Source: Ectopseudomonas chengduensis (GTDB lineage: Bacteria > Pseudomonadota > Gammaproteobacteria > Pseudomonadales > Pseudomonadaceae). Taken from it: a stretch of 64,000 nt of DNA. The DNA is taken from contig NZ_JACFYZ010000001.1 in the NCBI RefSeq assembly GCF_015712065.1, positions 248,001 to 312,000 on the forward strand, written 5' to 3'. The position numbers and the translations under genes are program-made. Positions 36,297 to 45,085 of this stretch are shown here, piece by piece (the stretch's first letter is position 1; each line of letters opens with the position of its first letter). The notes beneath the pieces are model-generated. The model made no database searches. It saw only the letters and a program-made list of their open reading frames with translations, and had not been told where the DNA came from.

Positions 36297-36319
36297 AAAT
36301 TTAAGTTGCACTTAAATTT
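36297..36319. promoter_or_regulatory. Perfect palindrome, candidate PsdR operator for mdpA/psdR
   Basis: AAATTTAAGT (36297-36306) and ACTTAAATTT (36310-36319) are perfect 10-bp inverted arms with a 3-base spacer. It is in the gap between the divergent psdR and mdpA, 60 bases upstream of the mdpA ATG. Two related copies are upstream of dppA. It is strikingly AT-rich for this genome. Confidence 0.6.
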
Positions 36320-36378
36320 TGCCGCAACGAATTGCCCGGTGACGATGTTCGTCGTGGGCGCCAGACGAGGATGCGCAG

Positions 36379-37608
36379 ATGACATTGGGAGTGGGCGGCA
36401 GCACGCCGGAGCAGGCCTTGGCGCGCCTGCAGAACATGATGGCCGGCGCGCAGCCGATCACTGAGTCTGAATTCCAGACGCGCATCGCCCGCGCTCAGGC
36501 GTTGATGCGCGAGCAGGATATCGCCGCGCTGTTTCTGGCTGCCGGCAGCAACCTGCAGTACTTCACCGGTGTGCAGTGGCATCCCAGCGAACGCATGGTG
36601 GGTGCGATTCTGCCGGCCAGCGGCGCACTGGAGTATCTGGCTCCGGCGTTCGAGGAAGGCACGGTGCGCGACTTTCAGGTGGTGCCCGGCGTGATCAATA
36701 CCTGGCAGGAGCACGAAAGCCCCTATGCGCTGCTTCTGGAGTGCCTGAAACGCCTGGGAATATTGCCCAATGATGGTGCGCAGCCGAAGGTAGGTCTCTG
36801 TTCTTCTTTGCCTTTTTTCATGTTTGAAGGCATTCGCCAACTGACCAGCGGTTATCGCTTCGTCGATGCCGGCGGCATCACCACGGCCTGTCGCCAATGC
36901 AAATCGCCAGCCGAAATCGCCCTGATGCAGCGCGCCAAGGACATGACCCTGGAAGTGCACAAGGCGGCGGCGAGCATCCTCCATGAAGGTATCAGCACCA
37001 CCGAAGTTGCCGAGTTCATCCACCAGGCGCACCGCCGTGTCGGTGTGCCTGGCTCGATTTTCTGCATCGTGCTGTTCGGCGCAGCCAGTGCCTTTCCGCA
37101 TGGGGTCAAGCATGCGCAGCGGCTCAAGGACGGCGACATGGTGCTGATCGACACCGGCTGCAAGGTGCACAGTTACCTGTCGGATATCACCCGTAGCTAC
37201 GTTTTCGGTACGCCCAGCGCGCGCCAGCGCGACTTCTGGAACAAGGAAAAATCCGCGCAGCAGGCGGCGTTCGAGGCAGCCACCCTGGGGGCGCCCTGTT
37301 CGTCGGTGGACGCGGCGGCGCGGCGTAGCCTGGAGGCGGCAGGGCTTGGGCCTGGTTACAGCTTGCCTGGCCTGCCGCATCGTACGGGGCACGGCATCGG
37401 CCTGGACATTCACGAGGGGCCCTATCTGGTCGGCGGCGATGACACCCCGCTGGCCGAGGGCATGTGCTTCAGCAATGAGCCGATGATCTGTGTGCCGGGC
37501 GAGTTTGGTATCCGTCTCGAGGATCACTTCTACATGACCGCCGACGGCCCGCGCTGGTTTACCCAGCCCAGTCATTCGGTGGACAACCCCTTCGGTCTGG
37601 GTGCCTAA
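36379..37608 (+). CDS. mdpA: M24 family dipeptidase MdpA (Xaa-Pro-like metallopeptidase)
   Basis: A 409-residue cytoplasmic peptidase. The N-terminal creatinase-like domain (about 1-165) precedes the pita-bread domain. Metal ligands are all visible: the two aspartates in VLIDTGCKVHSYLSDITRSY, the histidine in HRTGHGIGLDIHEG, and glutamates in FSNEPMIC and IRLEDHFYM. It corresponds to P. aeruginosa MdpA, which processes imported dipeptides. It lies between the PsdR-like repressor (divergent) and a dppA paralogue (convergent). GAGG is eight bases upstream of the ATG. Control by PsdR is inferred from the operator-like palindrome. Confidence 0.92.
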   Translation: MTLGVGGSTPEQALARLQNMMAGAQPITESEFQTRIARAQALMREQDIAALFLAAGSNLQYFTGVQWHPSERMVGAILPASGALEYLAPAFEEGTVRDFQVVPGVINTWQEHESPYALLLECLKRLGILPNDGAQPKVGLCSSLPFFMFEGIRQLTSGYRFVDAGGITTACRQCKSPAEIALMQRAKDMTLEVHKAAASILHEGISTTEVAEFIHQAHRRVGVPGSIFCIVLFGAASAFPHGVKHAQRLKDGDMVLIDTGCKVHSYLSDITRSYVFGTPSARQRDFWNKEKSAQQAAFEAATLGAPCSSVDAAARRSLEAAGLGPGYSLPGLPHRTGHGIGLDIHEGPYLVGGDDTPLAEGMCFSNEPMICVPGEFGIRLEDHFYMTADGPRWFTQPSHSVDNPFGLGA

Positions 37609-37663
37609 CCGCGCCCAAGTCTGACTCGGACGCGCTGTCCATCAGGGATCGAACCGTGGTCGT

Positions 37664-39259
37664 TCATGGCACGTTCACCCTGGAATAGTTGTTCGAGCCC
37701 ATCGGGCTGAGCACGAAGCCTTCGACGCCCTTGCGCAGCGCTGCGAACTGCTTGGGGTGGGCGAGGGCAATCCACGGCGCCTGCTCATGGAAGATCGCCA
37801 GGGCCTGGCGATACAGCGCGGCGCGTTTGCTCTGCTCGGGCTCGCGGCGGGCCTGGGTAATCAGAGCATCGAAGGCCCTGTCGCACCAGCCCGCCTGGTT
37901 CTCGCCGCTTTCGGCCGCGGCGCAGGACAGGTTGGGGGTGAGGAAGTTGTCCGGGTCGCCATTGTCGCCGGCCCAGCCCATGAACACCAGGTCGTGCTCG
38001 CCGTTTTTGGCACGCTTGATCAACTCACCCCACTCGAACACGCGAATGTCGCTGCGAATGCCGATGGCGGCGAGATCGGCCTGCAGCATCTGCGCGCCGA
38101 TACCGGGGTTGGGGTTGGTCGGCCCGCCACCGGGGCGTGTCCAGATCGACAGGGCGAAGCCATCGGCGTGACCGGCCTCGGTCAGCAGCTGGCGCGCCCG
38201 CTCGGGATCGTGCGGCCAGTCCTGCTGCGTTTCGTCATGGCCCCACAGGGTAACCGGGTAGGGCGCCACCGCCGGCGTGGCGTTGCCTTCGCCATATTGC
38301 GCGCGGATATAAGCGGTCTTATCGAACGCCAGGTTCAGCGCCTGGCGCACGCGTACGTCGTCCAGCGGTGGGTGGCGGGTGTTGATGCCGATATAGGCGG
38401 TCAGCAGCGAATCCAGCTCCAGTATCTGCAGTTGCGGGTCGGCCTTCAGAGCTGGGATGTCCACTGGGCGTGGGTAGAGGGCGATCTGACAGTCGCCGGC
38501 CTTGAGCCGTTGCTGGCGCACGTTGGGCTCGGGGGTGATGGCCAGTATCAGGCGCTCGACCTTCGGCGCGCCGCCCCAGTAATCCGGGTTGCCGCGAAAG
38601 CGTACCTGGGCGTCCTTGGCGTAACGCTCGAAGATGAAAGGGCCGGTGCCGATGGGCACGTTGTTCAGCCGCTCCGGGGTACCTGCCGCGAGCAGATGGT
38701 CGGCGTATTCGGCCGAATAGATGGAGGCGAAGCCCATGGCCAGGTTGGCCAGAAAGGGCGCCTCCGGATGTTTGAGGACGAAGCGCACGCGGTGTTCGTC
38801 GAGCTTTTCCACGCGCTCGATCAACTGCGCCAGGCCCATGGCCTCGGCATAGGGGAAACCGCGCAGCGACAGCTTGTGCCAGGGGTGAACCGGATCGAGC
38901 TGGCGCTGGAAGCTCCACAGCACGTCGTCGGCGTTGAATGTGCGGCTTGGCGTGAAATCCTTGTTAGCGTGGAATTTCACCCCCTTGCGCAAGGTGAAGG
39001 TGTAGCTCAGGCCGTCATCGGCTATTTCCCAGCTTTCTGCCAATGCCGGGACGATTTCGGTGCTGCCAGGGGCGAAGGCCACCAGGCGTTCGAACAGGGT
39101 TTCCGCCGTGGCATCGGCGGTGGTGGCTGCGGTGTATTGAACGATGTCGAACCCTTCCGGGCTGGCTTCACTGCAGACCACCAGGTTGGCCGCCTGGGCC
39201 TGAGCAGCGAGCAGCGCGGCAAACAGCAGACCGCCGCGCAGTAGGGGCAAGGTAGGCAT
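37664..39259 (-). CDS. Dipeptide/peptide-binding periplasmic protein, divergent DppA paralogue
   Basis: A 531-residue SBP family 5 protein. An AGGAG five bases before the 39259 ATG and a signal peptide ending AQA fix the start. The mature sequence begins ANLVVCSEASPEGFDIVQY and has RKGVKFHANKDFTPSRTFNADDVLW, but it is clearly more diverged from the two other copies, including around the ligand region (YIGINTRHPPLDDVRVRQAL). It probably has a different peptide preference while using the same DppBCDF. It is 62 bases downstream of the 39322-40920 gene, separated by a long hairpin. Confidence 0.92.
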   Translation of the reverse strand: MPTLPLLRGGLLFAALLAAQAQAANLVVCSEASPEGFDIVQYTAATTADATAETLFERLVAFAPGSTEIVPALAESWEIADDGLSYTFTLRKGVKFHANKDFTPSRTFNADDVLWSFQRQLDPVHPWHKLSLRGFPYAEAMGLAQLIERVEKLDEHRVRFVLKHPEAPFLANLAMGFASIYSAEYADHLLAAGTPERLNNVPIGTGPFIFERYAKDAQVRFRGNPDYWGGAPKVERLILAITPEPNVRQQRLKAGDCQIALYPRPVDIPALKADPQLQILELDSLLTAYIGINTRHPPLDDVRVRQALNLAFDKTAYIRAQYGEGNATPAVAPYPVTLWGHDETQQDWPHDPERARQLLTEAGHADGFALSIWTRPGGGPTNPNPGIGAQMLQADLAAIGIRSDIRVFEWGELIKRAKNGEHDLVFMGWAGDNGDPDNFLTPNLSCAAAESGENQAGWCDRAFDALITQARREPEQSKRAALYRQALAIFHEQAPWIALAHPKQFAALRKGVEGFVLSPMGSNNYSRVNVP

Positions 39260-39280
39260 GGTGACTCCTGGTTGAACGTC

Positions 39281-39317
39281 CTGCAATCGGCGCCCCCTTT
39301 CAGGGCGCCGATTGCAG
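39281..39317 (-). terminator. Long hairpin between the two dppA paralogues
   Basis: CTGCAATCGGCGCCC (39281-39295) and GGGCGCCGATTGCAG (39303-39317) are perfect 15-bp arms with a 7-base loop. It starts four bases after the upstream gene's stop. There is no T run, so it may stabilise the upstream message or act as a partial terminator. Confidence 0.6.
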
Positions 39318-39321
39318 CTTG

Positions 39322-40920
39322 TTACTTGCCGATACCTACACCATAGAACGAGTTGATGCCGAACGGGCTGATGCGGAAGTCCTGCACTTCCTTGCGCATC
39401 GGCTGGTACACGGTGGAGTGAGCCAGCGGGGTGATCGGCACCTCACGCTTGAGGATCACCTGCGCCTGCTTGTACAGCTCGGTGCGTTCGGCCACGTCGG
39501 TGGTGCGCTTGGCGGCCTTGACCAGTTTGTCGTAGTCCTCGAAGCACCATTTGGAGAAGTTGTTGCCGTCGACCGCGTCGCAGCCGTAGAGGGTACCGAG
39601 CCAGTTGTCCGGGTCACCGTTGTCGCCGCTCCAACCGATCAGCATGGCGTCGTGTTCGCCAGCCTTGGCGCGCTTGAGGTACTCGCCCCATTCGTAGGTG
39701 ACGATGCGTGCCTTGATGCCGATCTTGGCCCAGTCGGCCTGCAGCATTTCGGCGATCTGCCTGGCGTTGGGGTTGTACGGGCGCTGTACCGGCATGGCCC
39801 ACAAGGTGATCTCGGTACCTTCCTTGAGGCCGGCGGCCTTGAGCAGCTCCTTGGCCTTTTCCGGGTCGAAGGCCGGGTCCTTGATGTCTTCGTTATACGA
39901 CCACTGGGTCGGCGGCATGCCGTTGACCGCGAGCTGCCCGGCATTCTGGTAAACGGCGTCGAGAATCGCCTGCTTGTTCACCGCCATGTCCAGCGCCTGG
40001 CGCACTTCCAGTTTGTCGAACGGCGGGTGGGTGACGTTGTAGGCGATGTAACCAACGTTGAAGCCGGCCTGCTCGGGCATCTGCAACTTGGCGTCCTGTT
40101 GCAGCGAGGCGATATCGGCCGGGCGTGGGAACAGGGTGACGTGGCATTCGCCGGCACGCAGTTTCTGCATGCGCACGGATGAGTCGGTATTGATGGCGAA
40201 GATCAGGTTGTCGATCTTCACGTCATCGGGCTTCCAGTAGTCCTGGTTGCCCTTGTAACGGATCACCGCGTCCTTCTGGTAGCGGCTGAACACGAAGGGG
40301 CCAGTGCCGACGGGCTTCTGGTTGATGTCGGCGGCCTTGCCGGCCTTGAGCAACTGGTCGGCGTACTCGGCGGACTGGATCGAGGCGAAGCTCATCGCCA
40401 GGTTCTGCACGAAGGCTGCGTCCACTTCGTTGAGGGTGAAGCGCACGATCAGGTCATCGAGCTTCTCCAGCTTGGCAATATTGCTGTCCATGCCCATGTC
40501 TGTGAAGTAGGGAAACTCGGTGGGGTACGCCTTGCGGAACGGGTGGTCCTTGTCGAGCATGCGGCCGAAGGTGAACAGCACGTCGTCGGCGTTGAATTCG
40601 CGGCTGGGCTTGAAGTATTCGGTGGTGTGGAATTTCACCCCGGGGCGCAGCTTGAAGGTGTAGACCAGGCCATCCTCGGACACCTCCCAGCTTTGTGCCA
40701 GACCAGGCTCGACCTTGGTGCCGCCACGTTCGAACTGGGTCAGGCGGTTGAAAATGGTTTCCGCGGCGGCGTCGAAATCGGTGCCGGTGGTGTACAGGCC
40801 GGGGTCGAAGCCGGCGGGGCTGCCTTCTGAGCAGAACACCAGGTTGGCGGCGCTGGCGAGGGGAGCGCTGGCGATCAGCCCAGCGGTAAGTAAAGCCTGG
40901 AGAATGGCGTTCTTGCGCAT
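39322..40920 (-). CDS. Dipeptide-binding periplasmic protein, DppA paralogue
   Basis: A 532-residue SBP family 5 protein, closely similar along its full length to the dppA at 33857-35452. The start at 40920 (MRKNAILQALLTAGLIASAP) gives a signal peptide ending ASA. The mature part begins ANLVFCSEGSPAGFDPGLY and ends SPFGINSFYGVG. Its own upstream region has a 12-bp palindrome (41041-41052) and no PsdR-like motif, so control may differ from the operon copy. In P. aeruginosa several dppA copies with different peptide specificities share one permease, and that is the probable situation here. Confidence 0.93.
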   Translation of the reverse strand: MRKNAILQALLTAGLIASAPLASAANLVFCSEGSPAGFDPGLYTTGTDFDAAAETIFNRLTQFERGGTKVEPGLAQSWEVSEDGLVYTFKLRPGVKFHTTEYFKPSREFNADDVLFTFGRMLDKDHPFRKAYPTEFPYFTDMGMDSNIAKLEKLDDLIVRFTLNEVDAAFVQNLAMSFASIQSAEYADQLLKAGKAADINQKPVGTGPFVFSRYQKDAVIRYKGNQDYWKPDDVKIDNLIFAINTDSSVRMQKLRAGECHVTLFPRPADIASLQQDAKLQMPEQAGFNVGYIAYNVTHPPFDKLEVRQALDMAVNKQAILDAVYQNAGQLAVNGMPPTQWSYNEDIKDPAFDPEKAKELLKAAGLKEGTEITLWAMPVQRPYNPNARQIAEMLQADWAKIGIKARIVTYEWGEYLKRAKAGEHDAMLIGWSGDNGDPDNWLGTLYGCDAVDGNNFSKWCFEDYDKLVKAAKRTTDVAERTELYKQAQVILKREVPITPLAHSTVYQPMRKEVQDFRISPFGINSFYGVGIGK

Positions 40921-41040
40921 CTTGACCTCATCGTTGTTGTGGTTGTGGTCCTTGAGGAGCCTCTTGTGGAGACCACCGCCGAAACTATGCAGGCCTTGTG
41001 CCCGAGGCAAGAGGGGCGTTGTGCGGAAAATGGTTAGCGC

Positions 41041-41052
41041 TACAGCGCTGTA
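41041..41052. promoter_or_regulatory. 12-bp palindrome upstream of the dppA paralogue
   Basis: TACAGCGCTGTA is a perfect palindrome, preceded by a second AGCGCT two bases to its left. It is 121 bases upstream of the gene's start. A regulatory role is possible but nothing known matches. Confidence 0.3.
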
Positions 41053-41097
41053 ATTTGCTGTCGCATTTATGAAAATGTTGCAGAGAAAAGATGGCGA

Positions 41098-41125
41098 AAC
41101 GCCGTTATCTGCCGATAACGGCGTT
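41098..41125 (-). terminator. Terminator hairpin downstream of the SIMPL gene
   Basis: AACGCCGTTATC (41098-41109) pairs perfectly with GATAACGGCGTT (41114-41125) around a 4-base loop, 20 bases after the stop codon at 41146. It separates the SIMPL gene from the dppA paralogue on the same strand. Confidence 0.65.
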
Positions 41126-41145
41126 GCTTTGTTGCGGAGCGTGAT

Positions 41146-41859
41146 TCAGGGCATCTGCACTTCGATGACGCCGTCGGCGCTGACCGTGACCTGGCTGGTG
41201 CCGGATTCGATTTGCGGCGTGGGGGCTGAGTCCATCATCGCCATGCCCTTGGTTTCGAAGTTGCGCATGGCCACTGGTGGCTGGAAACCACCGGTGTTGA
41301 GGTTCAGGCTGACCAGCTTGTAGCCCCTGCCGCCAAGCGCTTCGGTGGCCAGCTGTGCGCGTGCCTTGAAGGCGTTGACGGCGTCCTTGAGCATGGCATC
41401 TTCGCGGGTCTTGCGGGTGTCGGTGGCGATGCTGAAATCCATACCGGCCATCTTCATCGATTGCAGCAATTCACCAGTCAGGGCGGAAAGCCGGGCGAAG
41501 TCGGCGCTTTCCAGGCGCACCTCGGCGCGCTCGCGCCAGGCGGTGATCTTCTGGCCCTTGTCGTCATACACCGGGTAGCTGTGGCGGCTGCCGAGCTTGA
41601 CCGAAACACCACGGACCTGACGCACTTGATCCAATGTCTTGTTCAGGATGGTGGTGATCTCGGCGGCCAGTTTGGCCGGGTCGGCGTGCTGCGCTTCGGT
41701 ATAGAGGGTGACGTACATCAGATCGTGTGCCACTTCCTGGTTGACCTCGGCGCGCAGGGCGATCTGGTTGTAGCGCGCCTCGGCGGCCAGCAGGCCGGTG
41801 CTGGCCAGGCTGGCGGCGGTGAGGGCGAGGGCGGTGGCGATACGGGTCATGGTGCGCAT
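41146..41859 (-). CDS. SIMPL domain (DUF541) periplasmic protein
   Basis: A 237-residue exported protein. A signal peptide ends near LLAAEA (residue 27). The rest has the repeated alpha-beta pattern of the SIMPL/DUF541 family, with RYNQIALRAEVNQEV at the start, LQSMKMAGMDFSIATDTRKTREDAML in the middle and a beta-rich C-terminus. Family members (BP26/OMP28, YggE) are linked to oxidative stress but have no assigned activity. It is divergent from roxS. AAGGAA precedes the ATG at 41859. Confidence 0.88.
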   Translation of the reverse strand: MRTMTRIATALALTAASLASTGLLAAEARYNQIALRAEVNQEVAHDLMYVTLYTEAQHADPAKLAAEITTILNKTLDQVRQVRGVSVKLGSRHSYPVYDDKGQKITAWRERAEVRLESADFARLSALTGELLQSMKMAGMDFSIATDTRKTREDAMLKDAVNAFKARAQLATEALGGRGYKLVSLNLNTGGFQPPVAMRNFETKGMAMMDSAPTPQIESGTSQVTVSADGVIEVQMP

Positions 41860-42045
41860 GGTGCGGTTCCTTTTTCGATGGCCTTTTGGCCGTTTCCCGA
41901 GGTTAGACGAAGGCGAGTCGCGATCCGGGTTAACGCCGCTACAACTTTTTTCATCCAGGGCGCTGGTGAGGTGTGCGTCCGGTTGCCGCAGCGACGGAAG
42001 GCCACGCCAGGCTTGGTTATACTCGGCGCAACCAATGGAGTCGCC

Positions 42046-43299
42046 ATGCTCGAACCCGTGCAGTTACTCTCCGCCAGTCGCCAGAATCTCTGGCGTCTGA
42101 CCCTTATCCGTATTCTGGTGCTGGCCGCTCAGGCTGGCTCGGTCGGTCTCGCCTACAAGTCGGGCATGCTACCGCTACCCTGGTTGCAATTGTCGGTCAC
42201 CCTCGGCGTTTCTCTGCTGCTGTGCCTGGGTACTGCCATGCGCTTGCGTGGCCCCTGGCCGGTGACCGAAGTCGAGTACGCCGTGCAGCTGGGCTGCGAC
42301 CTGATCATCCACAGCGTGCTGCTGTATTACTCGGGCGGTTCGACCAACCCCTTCGTTTCCTATTATCTGGTGCCGCTGACCATCGCCGCGGCAACGCTGC
42401 CATGGATGTTCACCATCGTCCTGGCCGGCCTGGCGTTGGCCGGTTACACCCTGCTGTTGGTGTGGACCCATCCGCTCGAGCTGCCCGCGGCACGTGAGAG
42501 CCTGCTGGTTTATGGCATGTGGCTGAGCTTTGCCCTGTCTGCGGCGCTGATCACGTTCTTCGTTGCCAAGATGGCCGAGGAGCTGCGCCGCCAGGACGAG
42601 CTGCGCGCCGAACGCCGCGAAGAAAGCCTGCGTGACCAGCAACTGCTGGCCGTGGCCACTCAGGCCGCTGGCGCCGCCCATGAACTGGGTACGCCGCTGG
42701 GCACCATGAGCGTGCTGCTCAAGGAGCTGCGCCAGGAGTATCGCGACAAGCCGGCGCTGCAGGATGATCTGGCCCTGCTGCAGGAGCAGGTCAAACTGTG
42801 CAAATACACCCTGCAGCAACTGGTGCGCGCCGCCGAGAACGACCGGCGCCAGGCGGTGGTGGAGCAGTCCTGCGTCGAATGGCTGGAAACCACTCTGAAT
42901 CGCTGGCATCTGATGCGTCCCGAGGCTAGCTACCGCTATCAATGCCTGGGCCGCGGCACGCCACCGCGCATCATGCCACCGGCCGATCTCACCCAGGCGC
43001 TGCTCAACCTGCTCAACAACGCCGCCGACGCATGCCCGGACAAACTCGACATTCGCCTGGACTGGGACCACCAGTGGCTGCGCTTGAGCATTCGCGACCA
43101 CGGCGCCGGCGTGCCGCTGGCCATCGCCGAGCAGCTGGGTCGGCCCTTCTTCACCACCAAGGGCAAGGGGTTCGGCCTGGGGCTGTTCCTCAGCCAGGCC
43201 AGCGTGACCCGTGCTGGTGGCACGGTTAAGTTGTATAACCATGAAGAAGGCGGCACCCTCACCGAATTGAAGTTGCCGCGAGCCTATGGCGTGGCCTGA
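42046..43299 (+). CDS. roxS: Redox-sensing histidine kinase RoxS (RegB/PrrB family)
   Basis: A 417-residue inner-membrane sensor kinase with six membrane segments in the first 175 residues. GGSTNPFVSYYL (97-108) matches the conserved quinone-binding loop of RegB/PrrB. The phospho-acceptor is H212 in AHELGTPLGTMSVLLKEL. C252 lies where RegB has its redox-active cysteine. The ATPase domain has NLLNNAADAC, RDHGAGVP and FFTTKGKGFGLGLFLSQ. The start at 42046 has a GGAG seven bases upstream. It precedes roxR by 15 bp. In P. putida and P. aeruginosa RoxSR controls terminal oxidases. Confidence 0.93.
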   Translation: MLEPVQLLSASRQNLWRLTLIRILVLAAQAGSVGLAYKSGMLPLPWLQLSVTLGVSLLLCLGTAMRLRGPWPVTEVEYAVQLGCDLIIHSVLLYYSGGSTNPFVSYYLVPLTIAAATLPWMFTIVLAGLALAGYTLLLVWTHPLELPAARESLLVYGMWLSFALSAALITFFVAKMAEELRRQDELRAERREESLRDQQLLAVATQAAGAAHELGTPLGTMSVLLKELRQEYRDKPALQDDLALLQEQVKLCKYTLQQLVRAAENDRRQAVVEQSCVEWLETTLNRWHLMRPEASYRYQCLGRGTPPRIMPPADLTQALLNLLNNAADACPDKLDIRLDWDHQWLRLSIRDHGAGVPLAIAEQLGRPFFTTKGKGFGLGLFLSQASVTRAGGTVKLYNHEEGGTLTELKLPRAYGVA

Positions 43300-43314
43300 C
43301 AAGGAAAACCCAGC

Positions 43315-43875
43315 ATGAGCGACGAATCCCTGTTCGAAGGCGAAGAGCAGCCCCATCTGCTGCTGGTCGATGACGACCCCACCTTTACCCGCGTGATGGC
43401 GCGTGCCATGAGCCGCCGCGGTCTGCGCGTGTCCACCGCCTCCAGCGCCGAAGAAGGCCTGGCCCTGGCCAAGGACGACCTGCCGGATTACGCCGTGGTC
43501 GACCTGAAGATGGAAGGCGACTCCGGTCTGGTGCTGCTGCCCAAGCTGCTGGAACTGGACGCCGAGATGCGTGTGGTGATCCTCACCGGCTATTCCAGCA
43601 TCGCCACCGCGGTGGAGGCGATCAAGCGCGGCGCGGCCAACTACCTGTGCAAGCCGGCCGATGCCGACGACGTACTCACCGCGCTGCTTTCCGAGCATGC
43701 CGACCTCGACAGCCTGGTGCCGGAAAACCCGATGTCGGTGGACCGCCTGCAGTGGGAGCACATCCAGCGTGTGCTGGCCGAACACGAGGGCAACATTTCC
43801 GCCACTGCCCGCGCCCTGGGCATGCACCGCCGCACCCTGCAGCGCAAGTTGCAGAAGCGCCCGGTTCGCCGCTGA
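43315..43875 (+). CDS. roxR: Response regulator RoxR (RegA/ActR/PrrA family)
   Basis: A 186-residue regulator. The receiver has D19/D20, phospho-acceptor D63 (YAVVDLKMEGDSG), T91 and K113. A proline-containing linker leads to a short Fis-type HTH at the C-terminus (WEHIQRVLAEHEGNISATARALGMHRRTLQRKL), as in RegA, ActR and PrrA. It is co-transcribed with roxS. Targets are expected to include respiratory-chain genes by analogy; none are in the window. Confidence 0.94.
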   Translation: MSDESLFEGEEQPHLLLVDDDPTFTRVMARAMSRRGLRVSTASSAEEGLALAKDDLPDYAVVDLKMEGDSGLVLLPKLLELDAEMRVVILTGYSSIATAVEAIKRGAANYLCKPADADDVLTALLSEHADLDSLVPENPMSVDRLQWEHIQRVLAEHEGNISATARALGMHRRTLQRKLQKRPVRR

Positions 43876-43903
43876 GCCTTCGCACACCCAGACCCGTAGG
43901 GCG

Positions 43904-44010
43904 TAGGGTGGGCTTTAGCCCACCAGCAGGCTTAGGCCGCAAGATGGGCTTGAGCTCATCAACGCGGGTTCGCGTGGGCTAAAGCGGATCGCCGCCCGGC
44001 CCACCCTGCA
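43904..44010. repeat. REP-like repeats downstream of roxR
   Basis: GGTGGGC (43908-43914) and GCCCACC (43919-43925) form a short hairpin, followed by degenerate copies and a GTGGGCTAAAGCGGATCGCC unit at 43975-43994 seen also at 27105 and, in variant form, 24787. It lies in the 212-bp gap between roxR and the AEC transporter gene; no gene is present there. Confidence 0.7.
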
Positions 44011-44087
44011 ACTGCGCGACTTTTGCCCGTGGCAGATAAATGCTTAGCCAGCTAACATAGGTCGTCAGACAACCTGCTGGTGTCGCC

Positions 44088-45029
44088 ATGCTCGCCGTCG
44101 CTGCACAAACCCTTGCCATCACCGCGCCCGTGTTCGCCATGCTGTTTCTCGGCGTGGCACTCAAACGCCTGCGCTGGATCGATACGCCCTTCATCGATAC
44201 CGCTTCGAGCCTGGTGTTTCGCGGCACCATGCCGACCCTGCTGTTTCTCGGTGTGGTCAAGGCGGACCTGGATGCGGCCATGCAGCCGCAACTGCTGTCC
44301 TACTTCTTCCTGGCCACCGTGGCGTCGTTCTTCGTCGCCTGGGCCTGGGCGATCTGGCGGGTGCCGTTCGAGGATCGTGGCATCTACACCCAGGGCGCCT
44401 TCCGCGGTAACAACGGTATCGTCGGCCTGGCACTGGCCACCAGCATGTACGGTGACTACGGCCTGTCGGTCGGCTCGTTGCTCGCCGCACTGGTGATCCT
44501 CTGCTACAACGCGCTCTCGGCGGTGGTTCTGGCGATCTACAGTCCGGGCGTGAAACCCGGTGCCAAGGCCATCGCGCGCAGCATCGTGACCAACCCGATG
44601 ATCATTGGCGTGCTGCTGGCGGTACCGATTGCCTACTGGAAAATCCCGCTGCCGCAGTGGTTCCTGACCTCGGCCGAGTATTTCGCGCAGATGACCCTGC
44701 CGCTGGCGCTGATCTGCATTGGCGGCACCCTGAGCCTGGCATCGTTGCGCCGCAGCAGCGGCACGGCCATCGGCTCGGGCATGATGAAGATGGTCTGGTT
44801 GCCGCTGCTGAGCACCTTCGGCGCCTGGCTGTTGGGCTTTCGAGGGGCGGATCTGGCGATCCTGTTTCTCTATTTCGCCAGCCCGACGGCGGCGGCCAGC
44901 TTCGTCATGGCCCGCGCGGTGGGCGCCAACCATGAGCTGGCGGCAGCCATCATCGTTATCACCACCCTGGCGGCGGTGGTTACCACCAATATTGGCCTGC
45001 TGTTGCTGCAGTGGGGTGGCTGGATCTAA
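44088..45029 (+). CDS. AEC family transporter
   Basis: A 313-residue inner-membrane carrier with about ten hydrophobic helices. The pattern of VFAMLFLGVALKRLRWID at the start, FRGNNGIVGLAL midway, SIVTNPMIIGVLLAVP and a final ASPTAAASFVMARAVG places it in the auxin efflux carrier (AEC) family. Members transport malonate, malate or other organic acids; the substrate here is unknown. It begins 212 bp after roxR. Confidence 0.88.
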   Translation: MLAVAAQTLAITAPVFAMLFLGVALKRLRWIDTPFIDTASSLVFRGTMPTLLFLGVVKADLDAAMQPQLLSYFFLATVASFFVAWAWAIWRVPFEDRGIYTQGAFRGNNGIVGLALATSMYGDYGLSVGSLLAALVILCYNALSAVVLAIYSPGVKPGAKAIARSIVTNPMIIGVLLAVPIAYWKIPLPQWFLTSAEYFAQMTLPLALICIGGTLSLASLRRSSGTAIGSGMMKMVWLPLLSTFGAWLLGFRGADLAILFLYFASPTAAASFVMARAVGANHELAAAIIVITTLAAVVTTNIGLLLLQWGGWI

Positions 45030-45085
45030 CTCGTTCTTCAGGGTTCGGTTTGCCGGCGATTAATGGATCGCCGGCAAGCCAGCTC

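Noticed and set aside
33824..39244. Long plus-strand frames opposite the dppA genes
   Set aside because: The frames opposite 33857-35452, 37664-39259 and 39322-40920 share similarity only because the dppA genes are paralogues; they are not independent genes.
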